Assembly (NCBI GenBank): GCA_021826605.1
Contig: JAKAZF010000024.1
Span: 1-12,772 of the forward strand
DNA: 12,772 bases
Direction: 5' to 3'
Source: Planctomycetota bacterium
GTDB taxonomy: Bacteria > Planctomycetota > Phycisphaerae > WQYP01
The position numbers and the translations under genes were made by a program. Each line of letters starts with the position of its first letter. The first letter of the stretch is position 1. Below are positions 1 to 6,977 of this stretch, one piece after another. The notes below the pieces were generated by a model. That model had not been told where the DNA came from. It was given only the letters and a program-made list of their open reading frames with translations, and ran no database searches.

Positions 1-1
1 C

Positions 2-139
2 GGATTAGGATTATCCATTGTGCAGAATGTCATGCGGCAAATCGGCGGCAGGGTGATCGTTGAATCCTCCGTCGGCGGATGTTTTACGATTGTGTTGTTA
101 TTTCCAAAGCATGGAGGCGATGGATTACATGCGGCTTAG
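2..139 (+). CDS. Sensor histidine kinase, C-terminal fragment (5' end outside window)
   Basis: This is the last 45 codons of a gene entering from the left, ending at TAG 137-139. The frame opens with GLGLSIV, the G2 box of the HATPase_c (GHKL) ATP-binding domain. It continues through GGRVIVES and GGCFTIVLLFP, the last strands of that fold, and ends in a short tail (KHGGDGLHAA). In two-component kinases this domain binds the ATP used to phosphorylate the dimerisation-domain histidine, and then a response regulator. The usual G-T before the last strand is G-C here. The sensor input and histidine are outside the window, so the signal cannot be inferred. Its stop codon overlaps that of the convergent barrel gene by two bases, so there is no intergenic terminator. 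The call to a HATPase_c kinase terminus is fairly sure; the exact kinase class is not. Confidence 0.82.
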   Translation, partial: GLGLSIVQNVMRQIGGRVIVESSVGGCFTIVLLFPKHGGDGLHAA

Positions 140-1119
140 AATGCCGCATTAAGACTAAGCATGACATACGCGGCGTTGGCAATTTGGGCTACCGCCTGTT
201 CGTCCCGCGCATCAAAGCCCTGGCTGAAGGCCTGATTAAAGGCGTACCCGGCACCCAAATTAACATTCACATGCCGATGCAGCGTAAAGAGTTTAAGGCC
301 CGCCTGAACGCGACACTGCGTGAAAAACAAGCGCTGATTTGATTGATAACTACTGACATGAAACGCCCAGGAGTCGCTCTCGAATTCTGTGTAGGCCGCC
401 AGCCCATGCAGGATCGTGTAATCCGCCTCCGCCGTGCCGGTGTCAATGGGGAAGTAATTTATTTTGAGCCACAACCGGGGCAGGACGTTCCAGTTTATGG
501 ATTCGTAAGGAAAACCAAAGGCATACTCCAGGCCCTTCTGATGGTGCTGCACTTCCACCGAAGGCAAGGGAACATCGGGCATGAACTGCCGATTGCCGCT
601 GTAATCCAAAGCCAAGTCCAACTCGGTAGTTTTCGACAACTTACGCTGCACAGTGACACGTGCCATGCCGTAAATGGCGCTGGGATCATTAAACGGGCTG
701 TTGCCCGCATACCCCGCGCCAAGCGCCACGCCCACCCCCCAGTGGCCAAATTGTCCGATGGGGGTTCCTACGGATACCGACTCGTCATTGAGTTGCCGCG
801 GCAACAGTGCCGTGCTGGTGCCCAGACCGATATAGGTTGAATCATAGGCTACCGTGGGGCTGTAGCGTCCCGTGTCCGCAAGGCGTAATCGGCCGGAAAA
901 ATTCAGCATGCTGATCTGCGCGGGCGAAGAATCATTACGTACCCAGGATTTATTTTCAATAAATCCTGTATTCAGAGATTGCACGTTTTCTCCGGGTGCC
1001 CAGGCGTCCTGGGCCAGATATTGCGTATCGCCGGCACGGCAAATTCCCGTTGCCGCCGCCGCCAATAGAACGGCAAGGCTTACACCCGCGTGGCGGCATA
1101 ACGCCGCGGAAAATATCAT
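136..1119 (-). CDS. Putative outer-membrane beta-barrel protein, secreted
   Basis: The product is a 327-residue protein of unknown role, probably an outer-membrane beta-barrel. Residues 1-29 look like a Sec signal peptide: a short basic stretch, a hydrophobic core (VSLAVLLAAAATGI) and likely cleavage after CRA-29. The mature part has no other hydrophobic helix. It is rich in aromatic/glycine alternating strands (for example HWGVGVALGAGYAG and VNVNLGAGYAFNQAF) and ends in phenylalanine, as many BAM-assembled barrels do. An AGGAG ribosome site lies six bases before ATG (plus-strand 1126-1130), supporting the start. It lies 72 bp downstream of argC on the same strand and could be co-transcribed, though no functional link is evident. 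It resembles uncharacterised outer-membrane proteins of the DUF6268 kind, but I cannot confirm that family. No enzyme motif was seen. Confidence 0.72.
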   Translation of the reverse strand: MIFSAALCRHAGVSLAVLLAAAATGICRAGDTQYLAQDAWAPGENVQSLNTGFIENKSWVRNDSSPAQISMLNFSGRLRLADTGRYSPTVAYDSTYIGLGTSTALLPRQLNDESVSVGTPIGQFGHWGVGVALGAGYAGNSPFNDPSAIYGMARVTVQRKLSKTTELDLALDYSGNRQFMPDVPLPSVEVQHHQKGLEYAFGFPYESINWNVLPRLWLKINYFPIDTGTAEADYTILHGLAAYTEFESDSWAFHVSSYQSNQRLFFTQCRVQAGLKLFTLHRHVNVNLGAGYAFNQAFSQGFDARDEQAVAQIANAAYVMLSLNAAF

Positions 1120-1191
1120 CGTGTACTCCTGGTAGGGGTTATCCGCATCGGAGGCTGTCCGAATAATCGCCGGGTTGCGACAACGCCAGCG

Positions 1192-2208
1192 TTAAAGCAG
1201 TCCGGCGGTTTCATCTATTCCAAACATCAGGTTCATATTTTCAATGGCCTGTCCGGCAGCGCCTTTGACCATGTTGTCAATGGCACTAACGACCACGAAA
1301 CGACCATTGTATAGTTTCACGGAGATATCCGCGAAATTGGTATTGGCAACATATTTTGTGCCCGGCAGATTATTCAACCGCATCCGCACGAACGGTTTGC
1401 CACAGTAAGCACGATCATACGCAGCCAGCGCATCATCGAGATTTACCCCGGCTCGGGCTTTCAGATAGATGGTTTCCAGAATGCCCCGATCCATGGGAAT
1501 CAGGTGCGGCACAAACAGCATGTGTACAGGGTTGCCGGAAATGGTTTCCAGCGTCTGTTGAATTTCCGGTGCGTGCCGATGCGATGCAATACTATAGGGT
1601 TCAAAGGTTTCGTTGCGCTCCGGAAAATGATGCGATTGCGAAGGCGTGCGGCCTGCGCCGGAAATTCCCGACGCGGCGTTTATAATAATATCCGTAGGCT
1701 CTACCAGGCCGGCCTGCAGCAGCGGAGCAATACCCAGGACAGCCGCAGTAGGATAACATCCCGGATTACTGACGAATGAAGCCGCCTTAATTTCTGCGGA
1801 AAAATACTCCGGCAAGCCATAAACCGCAGCCGTCAGATTTTTTGCATCCGTGTGGGCGTGCTTGTACCACTTTTCGTAAATGGCAGCATCTTTAAGGCGA
1901 TAATCCGCTGATAAATCAATGACCTTCAGGCTCGCGTCCAGCAGCGATGGAACGTGCTGCATGGCCGCGACATGCGGTAAACACAAAAACGCCACATCCG
2001 CAGCAGCCTGAATGGCCGCCACGTCAAATGGTGCAATGGGCAACTGAATGCGGCCCAGAAGTTCCGGGAATAATTCACTGATCGGCTGTTCCTGCTGCCG
2101 GCTGGCAAGATAAGTAATTTTGGCCACCGGGTGCTTAAGCAACCAGCGGATGGTTTCCAGGGAGGTGTAACCCGTCGCGCCGATGATGGCAACACGAATC
2201 TGTTTCAT
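1192..2208 (-). CDS. argC: N-acetyl-gamma-glutamyl-phosphate reductase
   Basis: ArgC catalyses the NADPH-dependent reduction of N-acetylglutamyl-5-phosphate to the semialdehyde, the third step of arginine biosynthesis in the cytoplasm. The 338-residue length is typical. The N-terminal Rossmann dinucleotide loop is GATGYTS (residues 10-16). The catalytic cysteine is in VSNPGCYPTA (Cys151). It is followed by the conserved AASGISGAGR loop (178-187) and the HRHAPEI segment (210-216) that carries the active-site histidine. VPHLIPMDRGI near residue 240 is also characteristic. The loop has TSLE where many homologues have TGLE, a minor change. The gene stands alone: no other arg genes are in the window. 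It follows the GH16 gene by 57 bp on the same strand but has its own candidate TATAAT box, so it may be transcribed independently. An AGGAA lies about 11 bases upstream of the ATG. Confidence 0.95.
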   Translation of the reverse strand: MKQIRVAIIGATGYTSLETIRWLLKHPVAKITYLASRQQEQPISELFPELLGRIQLPIAPFDVAAIQAAADVAFLCLPHVAAMQHVPSLLDASLKVIDLSADYRLKDAAIYEKWYKHAHTDAKNLTAAVYGLPEYFSAEIKAASFVSNPGCYPTAAVLGIAPLLQAGLVEPTDIIINAASGISGAGRTPSQSHHFPERNETFEPYSIASHRHAPEIQQTLETISGNPVHMLFVPHLIPMDRGILETIYLKARAGVNLDDALAAYDRAYCGKPFVRMRLNNLPGTKYVANTNFADISVKLYNGRFVVVSAIDNMVKGAAGQAIENMNLMFGIDETAGLL

Positions 2209-2254
2209 GGTTCAATACGTTCCTAATCCAGGCACATCACGGCCCGAATCGAGT

Positions 2255-2283
2255 ATTATAGCGCATTAGCCCCCGCGCTGAAA
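2255..2283 (-). promoter_or_regulatory. Candidate sigma70-type promoter for argC
   Basis: On the minus strand a perfect TATAAT (plus-strand 2255-2260) lies 46 bases upstream of the argC start codon, within the GH16-argC gap. The hexamer 17 bases further upstream is TTTCAG, a poor match to TTGACA, and it lies inside the 3' end of the GH16 gene. Transcription would begin around 2248 and give a leader of roughly 40 bases. The -10 match is direct; promoter function is inferred and the -35 is weak. Confidence 0.4.
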
Positions 2284-3129
2284 CACCCGCACATAATCCA
2301 CTTCAAATAAGCCGGGAAAAGGGGTGTGGTCCGGATTGCCGCCCTGTGTTCCGCCGATGGCCAGATTTAAAATCATGTAGGCCTTCTGATGAAATGGATT
2401 AAAATTGTCATACCGCGCTTCCGTGGTTTGCCGCAGATCAACGTGGTTGAGCAGATGTCCGTCAAGATACAGGCGGATAAATTCCGGCTCCCAGTGCATC
2501 GCCCAGAGGTGAAACTGCCGGGACCAATCCGGATTATGGAATTTCTGCAGCGGCGTAAAAATGCTTCTCCAACGACAAGACCCGTTGGGACTTTGCCAGC
2601 CGACATTGGCGTTCACATGACCGGCGTAATATTCCATGATGTCGATCTCCCCGCAGGCGGGCCACGGCTTGTGGTTGCCCAGCATCCACCAGGCCGGCCA
2701 CATACCGGCGCGGGTATCAATTTTTCCACGCATGGTAAAAACGCCATATTTCCATGAATGCCGACCGGCGGTGGTCAAACTCGCGGACGTGTAGTGCGCC
2801 AACGGACGCCGAGTTTGCCAATGGGGACTGCCCGCGCGGTAATGGGGATTACGCACCTGCTGCCGCCGCGCTTCAATAAAAAGAAATCCATCCCGGCAAT
2901 AGGCGTTCTGCTCCTGATACCATTGGGCCTCATGATTGCGAACAAAACCATGCTCAAAGCCCCAATTTTTCGGATCGGGGCGACCGTCGCGGTTGAAGTT
3001 ATCTTCCCAGGCAAGTTTGTAGCCGCGGGGCAGAATCATCGCCTCGGCGGTTTGGGCCGCCTGAACGCCGTCTATCAGACCAGCCGCCGCGAAAGCAGCG
3101 CGCTGATTCCATTGCCGTCTTGTCAACAT
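2266..3129 (-). CDS. GH16 family glycoside hydrolase (beta-glucanase/laminarinase-like)
   Basis: This is a beta-jelly-roll endo-hydrolase of family GH16, whose members cut beta-1,3(4)-glucans, agar, carrageenan and related polymers by a retaining mechanism. The family signature is GEIDIMEYY. Numbered from the chosen start, Glu161 would be the nucleophile, Asp163 the helper and Glu166 the acid/base. The preceding WPAWWMLG and the final FEVDYVRVFQ strand are also typical. The protein has 287 residues and is a single catalytic domain without binding modules. A longer start at 3138 abuts its AAGGA directly, whereas ATG 3129 has AAGGA at nine bases' spacing, so 3129 is preferred. The N-terminus (LTRRQWNQRAAFAAAGL, then VQAAQTAEA) looks like a weak export signal with twin arginines, so secretion is likely but Tat or Sec is unclear. 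Exact substrate cannot be read. It is divergent from the antiporter gene. Confidence 0.88.
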   Translation of the reverse strand: MLTRRQWNQRAAFAAAGLIDGVQAAQTAEAMILPRGYKLAWEDNFNRDGRPDPKNWGFEHGFVRNHEAQWYQEQNAYCRDGFLFIEARRQQVRNPHYRAGSPHWQTRRPLAHYTSASLTTAGRHSWKYGVFTMRGKIDTRAGMWPAWWMLGNHKPWPACGEIDIMEYYAGHVNANVGWQSPNGSCRWRSIFTPLQKFHNPDWSRQFHLWAMHWEPEFIRLYLDGHLLNHVDLRQTTEARYDNFNPFHQKAYMILNLAIGGTQGGNPDHTPFPGLFEVDYVRVFQRGG

Positions 3130-3213
3130 GATGTGCATTCCTTATTGCGCAACACTATCCGAGCCGGGCAGTAAGTGTATCACAAAACAACTTCCCTCTG
3201 ACAGGCTCGCACG

Positions 3214-3244
3214 TTCGCCCGTGTCGTTCGCCGCGTCATTCGCC
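3214..3244 (+). repeat. Three short direct repeats (TTCGCC) in the divergent intergenic region
   Basis: The hexamer TTCGCC occurs at 3214-3219, 3227-3232 and 3239-3244, a spacing of 13 then 12 bases, each preceded by CG or CA. They sit in the 172-bp gap between the divergent GH16 and antiporter genes, about 60-90 bases before the antiporter start. The spacing is near, but not at, a helical turn. They could be operator half-sites or chance. I saw no strong sigma70 promoter for either gene in this gap. Confidence 0.3.
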
Positions 3245-3301
3245 CCCATCGCAAGGGCATGGTACTGTAGGGTGTGGGAAATTTTGGAGTTTAGGTACCG
3301 C

Positions 3302-5446
3302 ATGACCATTGAACATCTAATTATGCAAATTGCTGTGATCTTGCTGGCGGCACGTTTTTGCGGGGCGCTGCTGCGGCTTTTGGGGCAGCCGGAGGTTATT
3401 GGAGAAATGATTGGCGGCCTGATTATTGGGCCGTCCGCCCTGGGGCTGCTGGCGCACGGAGCCTATTTTCATTGGCTGTTTCCGGCTAAAGGAATGCCCT
3501 TTCTGGAACTGCTTGCCCAACTGGGCGTCATGTTTTTTATGTTTATCGTGGGCCTGGAACTGGACTTGAGCCGCGTGCGGGGCAAAGGCGCCAGTGTTGT
3601 TGCCACCGGTTTAGTCAGCCTACTGGGGCCTTTTGCCGCAGGATTGCTTATTGCGTGGCTGATGCTTAAGCACCCGGCTCTGGTGGGGCATGTAAAATCT
3701 CCGGCGGCCTTTATCTTGATGGCGGCCCTGGCGATGGGGATGACGGCGTTTCCGGTTTTAGCCCGGATCATCAATGAGCACAATTTGAAAGACAGCGAGG
3801 TCGGGGCATTTGTTATCACCGCCGGTGCCGTGCTGGATGTATCCGGATGGTGCCTGCTGGCCGTTGTATATGATCTGGCGAAAGTGCAACTTTCCGGCAG
3901 CGGCAATATATTATCCTCTGTGGGATTGGGCATAAAAACCGCAGTTCTCGCCGGGGCCTATATCGTTGTGATGATGTTTTTTGTACGCCGCTTTCTCTGG
4001 CGTTTTCAGTCGCATTTTGAACTCCGCGGCCATATTACCCGGGACGTGCTGGCGCTGACATTTTTTCTTCTGCTGGCCAGCAGTCTGGTGACCACGGCGT
4101 TGGGCATCAACGGCATATTCGGGGCCTTTATGCTGGGGCTGGTGTTTCCATCAAATGAAAAGTTTGTGCGGCATATTTCCAGCAAGCTCGAAGATATCAC
4201 ATTGCTGCTGCTGCTTCCGATATTTTTTGCCACCATCGGTATGCATACCAATATCACACAACTGCATACGCCGGCCGTGTGGAAAGACTGGGGATATCTG
4301 ATCGCGGTTCTCATGTTGGCGAAATTCTTTTTCAGCAGTGTCACCGCTAAACTCACCGGATCAAGCTGGAGCGCCGCAGGGTTAACCGGACTGCTGATGA
4401 ATACCCACGGCGTGGTGGAACTCGTGGTGCTGAGTCTGGCCTGGCAAATGGGGGCGATCAGTTCAAGAACGTTAACGGTGCTGGTGCTGGCATTTCTGGC
4501 TATTACCACGATAGCCTCCATTTTACTGCGTGTGGCCAGCCTGCCGATGGGCCGCCGCATGTTGGCCGGCCCGACCGTGGTTGAAAGTCAAAAAAATGAA
4601 GCCCCAAAGATTCATATCCTGGCATCCCTTTCACAAACCGGTACCGTGAGAGGCTTGATACGCGTATCGCACGCACTATTAGGAGGCGAAACCGGGCGTG
4701 TTACAGCACTTTTACTGCGGCAGCCCGCAGAATCATCCATCGCCGGGGATCCGGCGATCGCCGACGATTTTGATCCTATCACCATGGCGAGCGCCGAAGC
4801 GAAAGTTCTGAATTTTGAACTCACAACCCTTTCCCCGCCCAGCCTGCGCATTGCACGGGATATTTGCAAAGTTATTGAACATCAACAGGTCGATTGGACC
4901 GTGCTGGGAGCGCACCAGGGAATCGTGAATCCCTCCGCCCTGGGCGGCGTGGTAGACTATGTGCTTAAACACAGCAGCAAGAATGTGGCCATTCTCATCA
5001 ACAAACGCCTGACCACCATTCGCCGGGTTCTGGTGCCCTATCTCGGAGAGTCGCAGGATGCCGGTGCCATGCTGGCAGCGCAGAGAATCAGTAAAAATAT
5101 GGATGTGGAAATCACCATCCTGCATGTTGTGAAACCCAAACGCCCCAATAACGCGGAACCCCTGGGGGTCAAGGAGCTTGTGGATCGATTTTTGCCCGGA
5201 ACCGATGGCGGCCATCAAATTCGCATGACCATCATTGAAACCGATACGCCCGTTTCCGCGGTCAGCGAGCGCTCCCGCGATTATGATCTGATGATTCTGG
5301 GCATGTCGCCTTTATGGCGATTGCGACAGCATATCCTGGGCAGCAATCAAAGCTCTGTGGCGGTACTAAGCACGTGTTCGGTTTTGATCGTCCACGCGGC
5401 CACGCCGGAGAAGTCCGCCGCTGATCCCGCCTCCGTCTCCGCTTGA
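3302..5446 (+). CDS. CPA2-family (Kef-type) cation:proton antiporter with C-terminal USP-like domains
   Basis: This inner-membrane monovalent cation:proton antiporter has 714 residues. The chosen ATG at 3302 has TAGG six bases upstream. The frame is open further back to 3128, but that stretch overlaps GH16 and is neither hydrophobic nor conserved-looking. Residues 1-415 form about a dozen helices with CPA2 landmarks: GLIIGPSALG (39-48), GLELDL (84-89), TAFPVLARI (148-156), LDVSGW (179-183 region) and LPIFFATIGM (305-314). The ion-binding segment has one aspartate (Asp179) preceded by leucine, not the DD pair of electrogenic members. Residues 435-570 and 573-700 resemble two tandem universal-stress-protein folds. 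The second keeps a G-2X-P-9X-G-S version of the USP nucleotide motif (GMSP 667-670, GS 680-681). K+ versus Na+ cannot be decided. The cytoplasmic domains probably regulate transport. Confidence 0.9.
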   Translation: MTIEHLIMQIAVILLAARFCGALLRLLGQPEVIGEMIGGLIIGPSALGLLAHGAYFHWLFPAKGMPFLELLAQLGVMFFMFIVGLELDLSRVRGKGASVVATGLVSLLGPFAAGLLIAWLMLKHPALVGHVKSPAAFILMAALAMGMTAFPVLARIINEHNLKDSEVGAFVITAGAVLDVSGWCLLAVVYDLAKVQLSGSGNILSSVGLGIKTAVLAGAYIVVMMFFVRRFLWRFQSHFELRGHITRDVLALTFFLLLASSLVTTALGINGIFGAFMLGLVFPSNEKFVRHISSKLEDITLLLLLPIFFATIGMHTNITQLHTPAVWKDWGYLIAVLMLAKFFFSSVTAKLTGSSWSAAGLTGLLMNTHGVVELVVLSLAWQMGAISSRTLTVLVLAFLAITTIASILLRVASLPMGRRMLAGPTVVESQKNEAPKIHILASLSQTGTVRGLIRVSHALLGGETGRVTALLLRQPAESSIAGDPAIADDFDPITMASAEAKVLNFELTTLSPPSLRIARDICKVIEHQQVDWTVLGAHQGIVNPSALGGVVDYVLKHSSKNVAILINKRLTTIRRVLVPYLGESQDAGAMLAAQRISKNMDVEITILHVVKPKRPNNAEPLGVKELVDRFLPGTDGGHQIRMTIIETDTPVSAVSERSRDYDLMILGMSPLWRLRQHILGSNQSSVAVLSTCSVLIVHAATPEKSAADPASVSA

Positions 5447-5520
5447 ATCGCCAGGAGCCTTTCCGAGTAATGGCCGGGCTTGTTTCCGGGGTTGCTCATA
5501 GCATGGCAATAGTGCAACAC

Positions 5521-5577
5521 GGCCGGCGGGCGTTGGAAATAGGGGCCGGGTCACCGGAAAATGAAAAACCGCCGGCC
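5521..5577. repeat. Nested GC-rich inverted repeat upstream of citrate synthase
   Basis: GGCCGGCGG at 5521-5529 is matched exactly by its reverse complement at 5569-5577, nine base pairs enclosing 39 bases. Inside lies a second small hairpin, CCGG at 5546-5549 with CCGG at 5554-5557 and a GTCA loop. There is no T-run after the outer arm, so it is not a standard intrinsic terminator. It may end the antiporter transcript by another route, form leader structure, or bind a protein. The 205-bp gap that holds it (5447-5651) has no convincing gene. Confidence 0.4.
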
Positions 5578-5579
5578 AT

Positions 5580-5608
5580 TCGCCAAATGAGAAAAAATTG
5601 TGTAATAT
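5580..5608 (+). promoter_or_regulatory. Possible weak promoter for citrate synthase
   Basis: TAATAT at 5603-5608 follows an A-rich tract (GAAAAAATTG) and lies 44 bases before the gltA start. The hexamer 17 bases upstream, TCGCCA at 5580-5585, is a poor -35. This is the only AT-rich promoter-like stretch in the antiporter-gltA gap, so it is offered as a candidate only. Confidence 0.25.
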
Positions 5609-5651
5609 TCCCGGCAGGCAGGAGTGATACGATGAAGTAAAAGGACTTCGC

Positions 5652-6938
5652 ATGGCAGATTCAATTCAACTTTCCCTGGATGGAAAAACCTACCCGTACC
5701 CTGTGATCACCGGAACCGAAAATGAGCGTGGAATTGACATCAGTCGCCTTCGGTCCGATACGGGACTGATCACCCTGGATCCCGGCTACGGCAACACCGG
5801 CTCCTGTCAAAGCGCCATAACTTATATAGACGGGGACAAGGGCATTTTGCGGTATCGCGGCATTCCCATCGAGGAATTTGCCGGTCATCCCAATTTTATT
5901 GAAGTTGCGTGGCTGCTGATTTTCGGCCGCCTGCCTACGGAGCCGGAATTAGCGCGCTTCCGCGGCCGACTGACCGCCAATGCGCACCTGCATGAAGCGA
6001 TGAAGCATACATTTGAAGGGTTTCCCATTACGGCACCGCCGATGGCGATTACCTCTGCCATGATTAACACCCTGGGATGTTTTCATCCGGAACTTTATTC
6101 ACTGGATGATGAAGTGCTGCTGGAAGAGGCGGCGGCCCGGCTGATCAGTAAGATCAGGACCATTGCGGCCTTTACATATCGACGCGTTAACGGGCTGCCC
6201 TACATTTATGCGGATCCAAAATTGCGCTATTGCGCCAACTTCCTGCATATGATGTTCTCCATGCCGTACCAACAGCACGTGGCCGATCCGGAAATTGAAG
6301 ATGCGTTGAATTTAATTTTTATTCTCCATGCGGATCATGAACAAAATTGCTCCACCAGTACCGTGCGTATGGTAGGCAGCAGCAAGGCGAATCTGTTCGC
6401 CAGCTGCGCTGCCGGGGTGTGCGCCTTATGGGGACCGCTGCATGGCGGAGCCAATGCGGAAGTACTGGATATGCTTGAGAAAATCCATGCCGGCGGCATG
6501 ACTGCGGAAAAATATATTGAGTTATCCAAAAAGAAGGACAACAATATCCGCCTGATGGGGTTCGGCCATCGGGTGTATAAGAACTATGACCCGCGCGCCA
6601 AAATGCTGCAAAGCGTTTGTGAGCGCGTGCTGAAAAAACTGGATGTCAAAGATCCGCTTCTGGACATTGCCCGCAAGCTTGAAGAGTTGGCGCTGAAGGA
6701 TGATTATTTTGTCGCACGGAAGTTGTATCCGAATGTTGATTTCTACAGCGGGATGATCATGCGGGCCATGGGCATTCCAACGGATATGTTCACGGTGCTT
6801 TTTGCCATCGGACGGCTGCCGGGATGGATTGCCCATTGGAAGGAACAGCATGACGATCCGGCATCCAAAATTGCCCGGCCCCGGCAGATCTATACCGGCC
6901 CGGTGAATCGCCATTATGTGCCCATCGATCAGCGCTAA
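5652..6938 (+). CDS. gltA: Citrate synthase, type II
   Basis: The enzyme condenses acetyl-CoA with oxaloacetate to citrate, the entry step of the TCA cycle, in the cytoplasm. At 428 residues, with an N-terminal extension (LSLDGKTYPYPVITG) before the catalytic core, it matches the hexameric NADH-sensitive Gram-negative type. Visible landmarks are HADHEQNCSTST (His226/His229), WGPLHGGAN (catalytic His264), GFGHRVYKNYDPRAK (His306) and the catalytic aspartate in YPNVDFYSG (Asp363). Nothing is truncated. AAGGA at 5641-5645, six bases before ATG, fixes the start. It follows the antiporter by 205 bp and precedes an ABC permease by 39 bp, with a hairpin over its stop codon between them. Citrate synthase is normally independent of peptide uptake, so the neighbours are probably incidental. 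Allosteric control by NADH is inferred from the family only. Confidence 0.97.
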   Translation: MADSIQLSLDGKTYPYPVITGTENERGIDISRLRSDTGLITLDPGYGNTGSCQSAITYIDGDKGILRYRGIPIEEFAGHPNFIEVAWLLIFGRLPTEPELARFRGRLTANAHLHEAMKHTFEGFPITAPPMAITSAMINTLGCFHPELYSLDDEVLLEEAAARLISKIRTIAAFTYRRVNGLPYIYADPKLRYCANFLHMMFSMPYQQHVADPEIEDALNLIFILHADHEQNCSTSTVRMVGSSKANLFASCAAGVCALWGPLHGGANAEVLDMLEKIHAGGMTAEKYIELSKKKDNNIRLMGFGHRVYKNYDPRAKMLQSVCERVLKKLDVKDPLLDIARKLEELALKDDYFVARKLYPNVDFYSGMIMRAMGIPTDMFTVLFAIGRLPGWIAHWKEQHDDPASKIARPRQIYTGPVNRHYVPIDQR

Positions 6939-6948
6939 CTGCTGATCG
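6926..6948 (+). terminator. Hairpin across the gltA stop codon, possible terminator or attenuator
   Basis: CGATCAGC (6926-6933) pairs perfectly with GCTGATCG (6941-6948) around a seven-base loop that contains the TAA stop. A T-G wobble can add one more pair. The following TAATATTTTC (6951-6960) is T-rich but interrupted, so this is at best a weak intrinsic terminator. It may stabilise the gltA 3' end or reduce read-through into the ABC permease 39 bp downstream. Confidence 0.45.
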
Positions 6949-6977
6949 GGTAATATTTTCATCAGCGTGCGGCGCGT

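Noticed and set aside
79..840. Two adjacent plus-strand open frames (79-342, 343-840) opposite the barrel gene
   Set aside because: They overlap the kinase end and a gene with a good signal peptide, start site and barrel pattern; the translations show no domain and no ribosome sites.
3128..3301. Upstream in-frame extension of the antiporter to 3128
   Set aside because: It would overlap GH16, reads through the intergenic region, is not hydrophobic, and ATG 3302 has a ribosome site and a typical family N-terminus.
5443..5640. A 65-codon TTG-started open frame between the antiporter and gltA
   Set aside because: It has a rare start, no ribosome site and no recognisable pattern, and it covers the inverted repeat and leader of gltA.
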